A DNA stretch of 64,000 nucleotides, from the NCBI GenBank assembly GCA_029907255.1, contig JARYMF010000002.1, positions 280,569-344,568 of the forward strand, given 5' to 3'. This DNA comes from Armatimonadota bacterium (GTDB lineage Bacteria; Armatimonadota; UBA5829; DTJY01). The notes under the pieces were generated by a model, which worked only from the letters and a program-made list of their open reading frames with translations, did not search any database and was not told the origin of the DNA. Position 1 is the first letter of the stretch. Each line of letters starts with the position of its first letter. Position numbers and translations under genes: made by a program. Positions 8,332 through 18,063 of this stretch are shown here, in pieces.

Positions 8332-9697
8332 ACTTGCGGATTTGCTTTGGGGGTGGAAGCCCCATCCCACGCAAAAGGAGTGGTTATTGGACAATCATCA
8401 AGTAAAGGTGGCGGCATGTGGGAGACGTTGGGGAAAGACCGTAGCCGCAGCAATTGATGTCGCAACATATGCTATTTCAAACAACGGCTCAATCCAAATG
8501 ATAGTCGCTCCCACTTATGACCAGAGCAAGCTGATTTCGCGGACAGTCGAGAGGCTGCTCCTCTCCCATTCTGAAATCCGAAAGTATACCAAGATTACTC
8601 GAACGCCTTATACTGAAATTTGCCTGCGAAACAGCAGAATCATGGCTCGGACAGCTGATGAGGATGGAAGAAATCTCCGAGGCCATTCAGCCGACCGCGT
8701 TGTGGTGGATGAAGCTGCGTTTGTGCGTGATGAAGTAGTCGAAGAGGTTATTGGGCCAATGCTAGCCGATCGAAATGGCCAATTATCGCTGATATCAACG
8801 CCTTTTGGCAAAAACCATTTTTATCGTGCTTTCATCCGAGGAAGCAATTGTCAGCCAACAATAGCAGAGTCTGACGGCAAACATCCGATTTCCAATGCCA
8901 GATATTCATATCGTTCGTTCCGTTTCCCGTCGTGGGCAAATCCATACATCAGCAGACAGTATATAGAAAACCAGCGAGAAATATTGACCGAGCGGCAGTT
9001 TAAAATCGAATATGAAGCGGAGTTTATTGATGACCAAAATTCAGTATTCGCCTGGGAGGACATTCAAAAGGCGATTTGCACTGAGCAAATCAACTTTGAA
9101 CCGACGGCCTTTGTGGCGGGTGTTGATTGGGCACGTTACTCAGACTACACCGCAGTGGTTGTATTGGCTGTAGGCTACCAATCGCCAGTAAATGGCGTTG
9201 GGCATGGCGCCCACCGATTCCACGTAGTTGCCCTAGACCGTTTCAACCGTATGGAATGGAAGTTGCAGGTTAAGCGAGTTGCTGACATACTTTGCCAATT
9301 TGGAGTTCGAGGAATTGCTGTAGACCAGTCTTCTATTGGCGACCCGCTTTTGGAAAACCTGGGGCATGTGCTTTGGGAAGAGCATGGGCTAGACGCAGAA
9401 CTTGAGGGCGTAATCTTTACGAATAAGACCAAGCGCGAATTAATTGATAACTTAGCTGTCCGTCTTGCCCATAATGAGCTTCGGTTTCCGTATATTAAAC
9501 ATCTTATCCAGGAGCTCCAATTTTATGAATATGAGCTAACGGAATCGGGGAACGTGAGAACTAGCGCACGGAGGGGATATACTGACGACTGCGTCTGCGC
9601 CCTAGCGCTTGCACTGCGCATTGCGCCGAGATATTTGTTTGGTGGTAACTTTTTGACCACAGGCCGAATAAGAGATTCAGTGAAAGGATGGTATTAG
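8300..9697 (+). CDS. Phage-type terminase large subunit (ATPase-nuclease)
   Basis: The large terminase subunit pumps DNA into phage heads and cuts it. Residues 39-47 (AACGRRWGKT region) are Walker A, VVVDE at 134-138 is Walker B and STPFGKNHFY from 166 is the coupling motif. The C-terminal RNase H-like nuclease begins at VAGVDWARYSD (Asp276) and keeps VDQSSIGDPL (Asp342) and GYTDDCVCALALALR (Asp429/430). Both activities therefore look intact at 465 residues. The start could be GTG 8300 or ATG 8306/8309, all inside the end of the small-subunit gene. The stop overlaps the convergent alr stop by 2 bases. No other phage gene is present, so this is a remnant, a gene-transfer-agent-like part or a domesticated motor. 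Confidence 0.88.
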   Translation: MKMMTPAKRIKLADLLWGWKPHPTQKEWLLDNHQVKVAACGRRWGKTVAAAIDVATYAISNNGSIQMIVAPTYDQSKLISRTVERLLLSHSEIRKYTKITRTPYTEICLRNSRIMARTADEDGRNLRGHSADRVVVDEAAFVRDEVVEEVIGPMLADRNGQLSLISTPFGKNHFYRAFIRGSNCQPTIAESDGKHPISNARYSYRSFRFPSWANPYISRQYIENQREILTERQFKIEYEAEFIDDQNSVFAWEDIQKAICTEQINFEPTAFVAGVDWARYSDYTAVVVLAVGYQSPVNGVGHGAHRFHVVALDRFNRMEWKLQVKRVADILCQFGVRGIAVDQSSIGDPLLENLGHVLWEEHGLDAELEGVIFTNKTKRELIDNLAVRLAHNELRFPYIKHLIQELQFYEYELTESGNVRTSARRGYTDDCVCALALALRIAPRYLFGGNFLTTGRIRDSVKGWY

Positions 9698-10830
9698 GCA
9701 GTCTGATGGTTTTTCGCGTTGACGTATACCCTTGGGACCCGCTTGCTGACAGAGCATATGACTTCGTCGGCAATCGTGTTCTGAAGGTCGGCAATTTCTT
9801 CTATGGAAATAAACTCGTTTCCCTGCCGCCCGTAGAGGACAACTTCGTCGCCTGTGGAAACTCCAGGGACGTCGGTTACGTCAAGCATCACTTGGTCCAT
9901 GCAGACTCTTCCGATGACTGGTACTCTTATTCCATGAACCAAAGCTGGTGCTCGATTTGAGAGCAACCGGTTGTATCCATCAGCATAGCCAATGGGAATT
10001 GTGGCAACCAGAGTGCGCCTCTTAGCAACAAAAGTTCGGCCATAGCCCACCGATTTACCAGGAGGGAGCTCCTTTAGGAAAACAATTTTGGTCTTTAGGG
10101 TCATCGCTTGCCGTAGCTCAACATCACGGACGAGGTGCTTTGTGTCGTGAAGACCGTATAGCATTATTCCTGGCCGCACCATGTCGAAGTATGACTCGGG
10201 TAAGTTTAAAATTGCCGCACTGTTTGCCATATGTCGAAGAGGGATGCGGATGCCCGCTTTGCGGATTTCATCTGTGAGTCGTCGGAATTCCTCAATCTGT
10301 GCATGAGAAAAACTTAAATCTGGGTCGCCAGAAGAGGGGAAGTGTGTAAAAATCCCTTCGATTTCCAACCCAGGCATTCCTGAGAGTTGGGTTGAGAACC
10401 CCACTGTTTCAGCTGGACTAATGCCCAGGCGTCCCATGCCAGTGTCAACCTTGATATGGACCTTCATCCGCTTGCCTGCTTCTACAGCGCATTTTGAAAG
10501 CTCAGCGGCAAATACAAGATCGCACACCATTGTGCTCACGTTGTGTGCAATAATCTCCGGAATGCTGTCTGGAAGAACGCATTGAAGGATTAATATTGGC
10601 GCATTAATACCAGCGTTCCGAAGTTCAAGTGCTTCCTCGAGGGTGGCTACTCCTAGCATTTCGGCGCCAGCGTTGAGGACTGCTTGGCTTACGGGGATTG
10701 CACCGTGCCCATAGCCGTCAGCCTTCACAGCTGGACATATCTTTACTTCCGGTCCAACTAGATTTCGGACCTGTCGAAAATTAAACGCAATTGCTTCTAA
10801 ATCAATTTCGGCAACCGTAGGTCGAAACAT
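9694..10830 (-). CDS. alr: Alanine racemase
   Basis: Alr converts L-alanine to D-alanine for peptidoglycan, using PLP. The 378-residue protein has the PLP lysine in VKADGYGHGA (Lys36), the catalytic tyrosine region GKSVGYGRTF and the CMDQVMLDVTD motif near the C-terminus, all standard for the family. AAGGA lies 8 bases before the ATG. It is followed on the same strand by none of the usual cell-wall genes; the convergent neighbour is the terminase large subunit. The M20 deacylase gene lies 34 bp upstream and may be co-transcribed with it. Confidence 0.96.
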   Translation of the reverse strand: MFRPTVAEIDLEAIAFNFRQVRNLVGPEVKICPAVKADGYGHGAIPVSQAVLNAGAEMLGVATLEEALELRNAGINAPILILQCVLPDSIPEIIAHNVSTMVCDLVFAAELSKCAVEAGKRMKVHIKVDTGMGRLGISPAETVGFSTQLSGMPGLEIEGIFTHFPSSGDPDLSFSHAQIEEFRRLTDEIRKAGIRIPLRHMANSAAILNLPESYFDMVRPGIMLYGLHDTKHLVRDVELRQAMTLKTKIVFLKELPPGKSVGYGRTFVAKRRTLVATIPIGYADGYNRLLSNRAPALVHGIRVPVIGRVCMDQVMLDVTDVPGVSTGDEVVLYGRQGNEFISIEEIADLQNTIADEVICSVSKRVPRVYVNAKNHQTA

Positions 10831-10864
10831 CGTAAAATCCTTATTAAAAAATTACTCTTGATAG

Positions 10865-11974
10865 TCATTTTGCCAATAGTCTAGTTGTGACTTCAGCATA
10901 TATGCGCGCCGCAAGGCATACCTGCTCCAGGTCAACGTATTCGTTTGCCGAATGTGCTTGCTCAAGCTTGCCTGGCCCAAATACAACCGCATCAACCCCA
11001 ATGCCCGTTTGGAATGATTCTGCGTCTGTCCATCCGCGCCAGCCGACAATCTCAGGTGCATGCCCGAGAATCTTCTCGCCCGCAGAAGCAAGCGCGCACA
11101 CAAGGTTTGAGTCATGCGGTGTGTTAAGCGGTTCGCCCTGTTTTGCAATATTATAGTCTGCCTTCCCCTTCCAATCGTCGAAGTACTGTCTTATGCGATT
11201 AAGAAGTTCCTTAACGGTCATTGGTGGCACTAATCGAATGTCTACTGCCGCCTCACATCGGTCGGGTACGCGGTTTGGTCGGTCGCCTCCTTTTATTATC
11301 CCTAAGTTCATTGTTCCTGGCCCAATTAGCGGATGGGATGGGTATTCTGTCGCTACTTTGCGAAGTCCGGAAATAAGCTCAAACATTCGGTCAATCGCAT
11401 TGACGCCTTGCATTGGGATTGAACCGTGGGTGGATTTTCCGTAGGTGGTGATCTCCAAAATAAGCAAGCCGCAATGGGTTGGCACCATCTGGAGGTTGGT
11501 TGGCTCGCCTGTAATTACCATATCGCATTTATAACCATTCTCGATTGCCGACCGAACGCCTTGCGCATCGCCTTCTTCATCAACGGAAATAAACAGGTCT
11601 AGTGTGCCGTTAAGTTTGACATCCGCTTCGGAGATTGCCCGAATTGCGGCAACCATGGCGGCAATTGATGCTTTATCATCTGCACTACCCAGCCCATACA
11701 TGCGTCCATTCTTAATCTTTGCTTTGGGCACTGACTTTCCACTAGGAGGAACTGTGTCAGAATGAGCGTTCAGGCAAAGTATGGGGCTTCCATTTCCAAT
11801 TCGTACTAGAAGGTTAAAGCGGTCTTGCGTTACCGTCAGGCGGTGCGGGGTAAATCCCAAACACTTGAGTTCATCCTCAAGAAAAAGCATGATTTCCTTT
11901 TCGTTCGGAAAGACGCTTGGTATATTCACAAGCTTAGTATGCAGGTTGATTAAATACTTATCGTCAATGCGCAT
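10865..11974 (-). CDS. M20-family metallo-deacylase (ArgE/DapE-like)
   Basis: A cytoplasmic zinc hydrolase of the peptidase M20 / ArgE-DapE group, which removes acyl groups or splits amide bonds of amino-acid derivatives. Metal and catalytic motifs are visible: LNAHSDTVPP near residue 68, GLGSADDKAS near 94, the Glu-Glu pair in SVDEEGDAQG, GEPT near 156 and a C-terminal QAHSANEYV containing the last His ligand. The dimerisation domain starts with THGSIPMQG. Length 369 is normal. The substrate cannot be told. It is followed 34 bp downstream by alr and preceded by a FAH-family gene on the same strand. No strong Shine-Dalgarno sequence is visible. Confidence 0.85.
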   Translation of the reverse strand: MRIDDKYLINLHTKLVNIPSVFPNEKEIMLFLEDELKCLGFTPHRLTVTQDRFNLLVRIGNGSPILCLNAHSDTVPPSGKSVPKAKIKNGRMYGLGSADDKASIAAMVAAIRAISEADVKLNGTLDLFISVDEEGDAQGVRSAIENGYKCDMVITGEPTNLQMVPTHCGLLILEITTYGKSTHGSIPMQGVNAIDRMFELISGLRKVATEYPSHPLIGPGTMNLGIIKGGDRPNRVPDRCEAAVDIRLVPPMTVKELLNRIRQYFDDWKGKADYNIAKQGEPLNTPHDSNLVCALASAGEKILGHAPEIVGWRGWTDAESFQTGIGVDAVVFGPGKLEQAHSANEYVDLEQVCLAARIYAEVTTRLLAK

Positions 11975-12052
11975 CTTTAATTAATTGAGCTGAGTGCAAA
12001 AGATGGTGTGGTGGAAAACTCTCAAACTTCCATTGCCTTATTTTTCTGTGTC

Positions 12053-12952
12053 CTACTCGCTCACCACTGGATTCCTTAAAATTCCAATCTTTTCTATCTC
12101 GACTTCCATAATATCCCCGGGAAACACTGGCTTCATCCCTTCAGGGGTGCCTGTTGAAATAACGTCGCCAGGGAATAGCGTATGATATTGGGATATCCAG
12201 TGAATAAGGTATGGTATCTTGAACATCAGGCTTCGTGTGTTGTCTTTCTGGCGAACTTCGCCATTCACACGAGTTTCAATGTCAAGCTCGACGGGCTCGT
12301 GAATCTCGTCTGGAAGCACAATCCAAGGTCCGAGAGGGCAGAAGGTATCAATCCCTTTCGACCTAAGCCATGGGCTTGAAATGCTTAAATCATGCTTTTG
12401 TAAATCACGAGCTGTTACGTCGTTCATTATTGTGTATCCAGCAATATACGATTCCGCCTCGCTCTCGGGAATGCTTGAGCCTTCCTTGCCAATAATTACT
12501 GCAAGTTCGCCTTCAGGATCAACACGAGTAAGGAATTTTTTGTAAATAACCGGCTCATCTGGACCAATTACCGCCGAGTTCGCCTTTGCGAATATAATTG
12601 GTTCGGTCGGTATCGCCATGCCGCTTTCGAGAGCATGCGCCATATAATTTCGCCCCAGGGCGATAATCTTCGAAGGCCTTTTAATTGGCGCAAGAAGCTT
12701 GTACTGCTTCACAGTGAAGCGCTCCATCATTCCGTGTTTCTTGGAGAAATCAAGAACATTTTGGAATGTCTCGACGGAAAATAATCCCTTTTCCATTAGC
12801 TCCATTGGTGAGTGAACGGGGCATTCGCACACTTGTTTTTCAAAGAGCTGATATGCCTGAAAGGCACCTGTGAAATTGAATACTTCACCGTTGAGCACGA
12901 TTCCAATATTTTCTGGCCCAAGATCTGGTGCAGCAAAGCGAGCGATTTTCAT
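12053..12952 (-). CDS. Fumarylacetoacetate hydrolase-family protein
   Basis: A FAH-superfamily enzyme of about 299 residues. Members hydrolyse or decarboxylate 2-keto acids such as acylpyruvates, or act in sugar-acid and aromatic catabolism. The conserved part begins at IIALGRNYMAHA and includes the acidic metal ligands in DPEGELAVIIG and the Asp of IMNDVTARDLQ, then the C-terminal PGDVISTGTPEG motif. The frame extends 14 codons further upstream, but ATG 12952 is chosen because AGGAG stands 7 bases before it and the protein then starts MKIARFAAPDLG. The nearby sugar genes suggest a role in a sugar-acid pathway, but this is an inference. Confidence 0.88.
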   Translation of the reverse strand: MKIARFAAPDLGPENIGIVLNGEVFNFTGAFQAYQLFEKQVCECPVHSPMELMEKGLFSVETFQNVLDFSKKHGMMERFTVKQYKLLAPIKRPSKIIALGRNYMAHALESGMAIPTEPIIFAKANSAVIGPDEPVIYKKFLTRVDPEGELAVIIGKEGSSIPESEAESYIAGYTIMNDVTARDLQKHDLSISSPWLRSKGIDTFCPLGPWIVLPDEIHEPVELDIETRVNGEVRQKDNTRSLMFKIPYLIHWISQYHTLFPGDVISTGTPEGMKPVFPGDIMEVEIEKIGILRNPVVSE

Positions 12953-13181
12953 ACTATTACTCCTAATAAGTTGGTTGCAGAGGTATGTTACCACTGCCTT
13001 CGAATATGGGTCAAGAGGATGAAAAAATGGAAGATGGGGCTGTATGAAAGTAGGTCAAAGTATTTATTTTGCAAGCGATGATTCTTCATCTCCTCCTAAA
13101 GGATTGCCATCTTTGGTTGTCGAACAGATAGGCCAGATATCCATGGGATTGCACTCGAACTAGAAGTCAAGGATTCTACCA

Positions 13182-16100
13182 ATGCACATTTCTTCAGACG
13201 TTGTAGGCTCTCGTGTTGACATTGCGCCTTTTGGCATAATTAGCTATTGGATTGGCTCAGATAGGTTTACAATTGAAAGACGTGACGCTCCGAGTGATGG
13301 AACGGCATGGCTTCCAGTTGATGCACCGGAGCATGGTGGACCGCATATTGGGTTGGAATGGGAATGCCCACGCCGTTTTTCGATGGTCGAAGTCAGGTAT
13401 GCCAAACAGCAAGCTCCTTCGCCAGGCATGGTGAAGCTCCAATATTGGAATCATACCTGGCCTGAACAATGGGCAGGTGGTTGGACTGCTGTCGAGGATG
13501 CATATAATGGCAAATGGGTAACAGCCCACGATAATGTTGAAGTAGTAGGAGATGTTTGGAGACATACCTTCGACCCACTTGACATTGTTGAGCTTCCGCA
13601 TGCGGAGGACTTTTCGGTAAAGTTCCGCCAATCGCTCAAACTCCGTCTGCTTTTTCATGATACTGGTCCACGTATTGAGCATATCAGCGTCTTTTCTGAT
13701 TCAATCTGGCGGAAGGCGACACTACGCGTGGAATTTGGGATAAATAGCGGGGGTATTACCTTTGCAGGCAATGTGGAGGTTTACAATGGCTATCTACTTT
13801 CAATGGATGAGTCGAATCCGAAGGCAATTGTCATTGAGGTTTTGTATGCCGATGTGGATGCTGACTTTCTTGAGAAGGCGGCTCCTTTGCATCCCGATGC
13901 GACAGTGGTAACCGTTAAGTGTAGGGAACGGAGTTTCTCATTTCAAGTGACCGATGCACTCAACAGCGGCGTATATATCCCCGATTTTGGGGTATTTGTT
14001 GGTAAAGAGGGCTCAGGCGGATTTAAGCAATGGCGTCGAGAAGGAGTGGTCTCAATCTACGACCGGGTCGCTGCTGAACCGGAGCAAACATACGAGCGTG
14101 CCAGCGCAGAGATACCTCGGCTTTGGAAAACTCGCCAGGGCCCATATGGCCGTTACTGTCCAATTGGATGCGATGCTAACCGTCAGGAGTTCGCAGTTCG
14201 ATATAATGGTGACATCTTTGCGGACAAAAGTTTGTTGAAACTGGTCGGTAGGGACGCTGCAAGGCTCCTTTGGCCAGGAAAAGCAATTTGGTTCAAATTT
14301 CCTTCTGGCGAACCACCTGACTTCCGTGAGCGCGAAGATGCAACCAGCCAGTCGCCGCTGAGGGGCTATCTGCCAATCTACTTGAGCCAATGGATGAGCG
14401 GAGACATCCAGTATAAGCAAACAACATTTGCTGCTCTTTTGTACGAAAGCCCTTGGCAGGAGGAAAGCAAGCGTGGAGACGAGCCGGTTGTTGCATTGTC
14501 TAGAGTTGCCATTCGCAATGTGGGAGCTCGGCGCCAGGTTAGTCGTTTATGGCTAGTAATCGAGAACCCTGAGTTGCTTGTCATAGACAAAGGTTTTATT
14601 TATGCAACAGGCCGGGCAAGGGATGCTAATTCGCATGACCCAAGCAAACCAAAAAAGTGGATTGTTGAGCCATACGATTCGCCTCGGATGAGGGCTTTTA
14701 TAGATACAAGGTGCAAGGGGGTGGCGGCACCATCGTGTTGTTCATATTCTCCATTGGATGTTATTGGCATCAACAATGCAATTGCCTATGACGTTGAGCT
14801 TGAACCAGGCCAGGAACACGAAATTGAGTTTCGTATTCCATTTATAACGTTTACTGGCAATGAAGGCGTGGAGGCAGTCGGGGCTCTTAATTATGAACTT
14901 AAGCTCGAAGAGACAATCGAGTACTGGGAGGCTCAGATTAACTCGGGCGCCGCTTTCTATGTGCCAGAGCAGTTACTAAATGATTTCAACCGTGCCAATC
15001 TATGCCATATCGCTATCACAGCAGATAAGGATGTTGATACAGGACTTTATATGTTAGGTGCAGGAACTTGGGACTATCAGGTATTTGGCACTGAGACAGT
15101 TGACCAAGTTAGATCCCTTGATTTAAGAGGTTACCACGAACGTGCGCGCAAATATATCATGCCTTTTGTTGAACTGCAAGGTAGCCGCCGGATGGACGGA
15201 CGGTTTAAATCGCAAGAAGGCGCACTTCATGGATTGCGAGTAAGCGAGGATTATGACTACCAGGTAGGTGATTACAGCCTTGACCACGGGACGATTCTTT
15301 GGATGCTGGGCGAACATTATCGCCTTACGAGAGATAAGGTATGGCTGTCCAAGATTGCGCAAAATATGGTTGATGCTTGTAATTATGTGGTCAGAGAACG
15401 ACAAGCTTCAATGCGCACAGCACCTGACGGTTCGAAAGTGTGGGAATATGGACTTCTGCCGCCGTGCCACCTAGATGACAACCCTGAGTGGAAGTATTGG
15501 TACATAGTGAATGCCCTCTGCTACAAAGGGATGAAAAGTACAGCGGATGTGCTAAAAGAGATTGGCCACCATGAAGCTGAGCGAATTTCCTGCGAAGCAA
15601 GGGCATATGGCGAGGATATCCGGCGGGCAATAGCGGTTTCGATGGAGCGTTCTCCTGTCGTGAAGCTTTTGGACGGCAGCTGGATTCCACATTTGCCGGT
15701 GCGTGCCTACCTGAGGGGCCGTGATGTCGGCTGGATTCGAGATTCGCTCTATGGCCCGATTTTCAATATTGACTGCGGCTTGATTGAGCCAAATTCCATT
15801 GAGGCAACTTGGATTCTCAAGGATTACGAAGATAATGTCTTTGTCTCAAGGTCGTTAGGCAGGGATGTCGACCTTGAACATTTCTGGTTCAGCCATGGAG
15901 GAATTACCATCCAGTCAAACCTACTACCGAATCCGCTTGTTTACCTTGTTCGCGGGCAGGTCGAGCATGCGCTTCGGGCTTTCTATAATAGTTTTGCAGC
16001 TAATCTCTATGCTGATGTACGTTGTTTTACAGAGCATCCTGTCGTAGCTTATGGCTGGGGCGCAGGGCCATTTTATAAGACACCTGATGAGTCAGCGTTC

Positions 16101-16466
16101 CTCACCTGGTTTAGGTACCTTTTGTTAATGGAGCGTGAGGATGCGCTTTTGCTGTGTCCTGGAACCCCCAGGAAATGGTTAGACGACGGCAAAGAGATTG
16201 AAATTACTGAAGCTCCTACATACTTTGGCCCCATAAGCTACCGTGTGGTATCTGAAGCCTCAAAAGGCCGCATTTTTGCTGAGATTACTCCGCCCCGCAG
16301 GAATCCGCCGGCAAGTCTGAAACTTAAACTGCGCCATCCAAGCAAACTGCCGATTAAATCTGTCAAAATTAACGGAATGCCATGGTCAAACTTTGATATG
16401 GCAACTGAGATAATTTCGATTTCAATGCCTCTGCAAGAGGCATTGGAGGTAATCGTAGAGTACTAA
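13182..16466 (+). CDS. Large glycosidase-like protein, probable (alpha/alpha)6-barrel
   Basis: A 1094-residue protein without a signal peptide or membrane segment, so probably cytoplasmic. The first 500 residues are beta-rich, as in N-terminal sandwich domains. From about 600 to 1000 the sequence has the helical, Trp/Tyr-rich character of six-hairpin glycosidases: GAGTWDYQVFGTE, DYSLDHGTILWMLGEHYRLT, a DVDLEHFWFSHGG stretch and acidic residues that could be catalytic. The tail (LLCPGTPRKWL, then PISYRVVSE) resembles the closing beta domain of GH63/GH95-like enzymes. AAGGA precedes the ATG. I do not recognise a specific family. Sulfatase and sugar isomerase genes nearby support action on an oligosaccharide. 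Confidence 0.6.
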   Translation: MHISSDVVGSRVDIAPFGIISYWIGSDRFTIERRDAPSDGTAWLPVDAPEHGGPHIGLEWECPRRFSMVEVRYAKQQAPSPGMVKLQYWNHTWPEQWAGGWTAVEDAYNGKWVTAHDNVEVVGDVWRHTFDPLDIVELPHAEDFSVKFRQSLKLRLLFHDTGPRIEHISVFSDSIWRKATLRVEFGINSGGITFAGNVEVYNGYLLSMDESNPKAIVIEVLYADVDADFLEKAAPLHPDATVVTVKCRERSFSFQVTDALNSGVYIPDFGVFVGKEGSGGFKQWRREGVVSIYDRVAAEPEQTYERASAEIPRLWKTRQGPYGRYCPIGCDANRQEFAVRYNGDIFADKSLLKLVGRDAARLLWPGKAIWFKFPSGEPPDFREREDATSQSPLRGYLPIYLSQWMSGDIQYKQTTFAALLYESPWQEESKRGDEPVVALSRVAIRNVGARRQVSRLWLVIENPELLVIDKGFIYATGRARDANSHDPSKPKKWIVEPYDSPRMRAFIDTRCKGVAAPSCCSYSPLDVIGINNAIAYDVELEPGQEHEIEFRIPFITFTGNEGVEAVGALNYELKLEETIEYWEAQINSGAAFYVPEQLLNDFNRANLCHIAITADKDVDTGLYMLGAGTWDYQVFGTETVDQVRSLDLRGYHERARKYIMPFVELQGSRRMDGRFKSQEGALHGLRVSEDYDYQVGDYSLDHGTILWMLGEHYRLTRDKVWLSKIAQNMVDACNYVVRERQASMRTAPDGSKVWEYGLLPPCHLDDNPEWKYWYIVNALCYKGMKSTADVLKEIGHHEAERISCEARAYGEDIRRAIAVSMERSPVVKLLDGSWIPHLPVRAYLRGRDVGWIRDSLYGPIFNIDCGLIEPNSIEATWILKDYEDNVFVSRSLGRDVDLEHFWFSHGGITIQSNLLPNPLVYLVRGQVEHALRAFYNSFAANLYADVRCFTEHPVVAYGWGAGPFYKTPDESAFLTWFRYLLLMEREDALLLCPGTPRKWLDDGKEIEITEAPTYFGPISYRVVSEASKGRIFAEITPPRRNPPASLKLKLRHPSKLPIKSVKINGMPWSNFDMATEIISISMPLQEALEVIVEY

Positions 16467-16479
16467 GCCGGGAAAACGC

Positions 16480-16493
16480 GAGACTCGAGTCTC
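16480..16493. repeat. 14-bp perfect palindrome between convergent genes
   Basis: GAGACTCGAGTCTC lies in the 55-bp gap between the stops of the glycosidase-like gene and pepA. It has no loop and no T-run, so it is not a good terminator. Confidence 0.35.
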
Positions 16494-16521
16494 ATGTAGG
16501 CGGTTTCGTCAGGCATGGACA

Positions 16522-18018
16522 TTAGCCGGCTATTTTCTTAACTAAGTGGTAAAAAGTGCGCACTCCCACGCCGGTTGCACCTGGAGCTCGGTACGACTCT
16601 GCTTCTGCTCCTGGAACGTCTGAGGTTCCGGCAATGTCGAGATGGACCCACGGCGTATCCTCAGCGAACTCCTTCAGGAAAAGGGCGCCAGTGATTGCAC
16701 CGCCAAACCTGCCGCCAGCGTTTTCAATATCGGCGATATCGCTTTTGAGTTGCCGCATGTAATCCTTTTCGAGTGGAAGTTCCCACATTTTTTCGCCTGC
16801 AGACTTTGAAGCGTCGAGAACATACTCAATCAGCTTGCGGTTGTTTCCGAAGAGACCCGTAATTTCAATCCCAAGGGCTATCACACATGAACCGGTCAGC
16901 GTGGCGATATCCACCAGGTAGTCTGCGCCCAGCTGTTTTGCGTAAGTAATTGCATCTGCAAGAAGCATTCGCCCTTCGGCGTCGGTTGTGATAATCTCCA
17001 CAGTTTTGCCACTCATGCAGGTAATCACATCGCCAGGCTTATATGCTTTCCCGTCGGGAAGATTCTCTGATGCAGGAACAACACCCAGAACGTTGATTGC
17101 TGGTTTAAGCTGAGCAATAGCCTTCATGGCGCCGAGTACTGCGGCACCGCCGGCCATGTCGAACTTCATGTCACGCATGTTTTCGCTTGGCTTTATGGAA
17201 ATGCCGCCGCTGTCGAAGGTCAGCCCTTTGCCAATAAATGCGATTGTCGGCTTGTCGTCGCCAGCTTGATATCGCATGACAATTAACCTTGGCGGTTGCG
17301 CGCTACCTTGAGCGACTGCAAGGATTGCTCCCATGCCTAAATTATTCATGCGGTTCTCATCTAGAATGTCTATCTCCAGACCATATTCTTGTGCTATCTC
17401 CTGTGCCTTCTCGGCTAGTATAGTTGGCGTCATCTTGTTCGCTGGCTCGTTTGCCAGGTCACGTGCGTAGTTGGTTGCTTCGGCGAGAATTTGTCCCTCG
17501 GCTGCAGCTGCCTCGAACTCGGAAGCCTTCTGGGGGTCTCGTTCGACTAATGTAAAGGTCTCAATCCGTTGGGATTTTTCTTTCTTGTAAAGATCAGGTT
17601 CATACATGCCAAGGATTGTAGCCTCTATGGTGGCCCGCGCTGCTTCGGCGGGGTTAAGTCCACCAATACCTGCTCCATGGACTATTGTAGTGACGCTCCG
17701 CAAGCTTTTGCCTTTCAAGAAGCGGATTGCGGCGCCAGCAGCTTTACGGACGGCATACAAGTCGAATTCATCGGTCTTCCCAAGGCCAACCACCAGAACC
17801 CGTTTCGGTGCAATCTTCCCATGCGTATGAATGAGCGTAGTCTCACAAATTTTGCCTTTGATTTCACCTGCGGCGATCAGCTCGCTGATAGCTCCATCAA
17901 GTGCACGATCTACCGCCCCAGTCGCACCGCCGGGAGCGGTGACGCCCTCAAAAAGGTTTACTATTAATGCATCGCTAGGTATTTCAGTAATAGACCCTTG
18001 TACAACTCTAACTTCCAC
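16522..18018 (-). CDS. pepA: Leucyl aminopeptidase (M17)
   Basis: A cytosolic hexameric dizinc aminopeptidase that removes N-terminal residues from peptides. The 498-residue protein has the N-terminal macro-like domain and the M17 catalytic domain: GKGLTFDSGGISIKP with the catalytic Lys and a metal Asp, MKFDMAGGAAVLG, and the signature TTDAEGRMLLADA with the metal Asp/Glu and the Arg. The start is GTG, with AGGAGG placed 8 bases upstream. An ATG four bases earlier is out of frame. It converges on the 1094-aa gene. The sulfatase gene is 45 bp upstream on the same strand. Confidence 0.96.
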   Translation of the reverse strand: MEVRVVQGSITEIPSDALIVNLFEGVTAPGGATGAVDRALDGAISELIAAGEIKGKICETTLIHTHGKIAPKRVLVVGLGKTDEFDLYAVRKAAGAAIRFLKGKSLRSVTTIVHGAGIGGLNPAEAARATIEATILGMYEPDLYKKEKSQRIETFTLVERDPQKASEFEAAAAEGQILAEATNYARDLANEPANKMTPTILAEKAQEIAQEYGLEIDILDENRMNNLGMGAILAVAQGSAQPPRLIVMRYQAGDDKPTIAFIGKGLTFDSGGISIKPSENMRDMKFDMAGGAAVLGAMKAIAQLKPAINVLGVVPASENLPDGKAYKPGDVITCMSGKTVEIITTDAEGRMLLADAITYAKQLGADYLVDIATLTGSCVIALGIEITGLFGNNRKLIEYVLDASKSAGEKMWELPLEKDYMRQLKSDIADIENAGGRFGGAITGALFLKEFAEDTPWVHLDIAGTSDVPGAEAESYRAPGATGVGVRTFYHLVKKIAG

Positions 18019-18063
18019 CCATCTATCCTCCTAGATAGTCTGTCCATATTTTAATTTAAAACT

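Noticed and set aside
7300..9700. A prophage
   Set aside because: Only the two terminase genes are present; no integrase, portal, capsid, tail, lysis or attachment sites.
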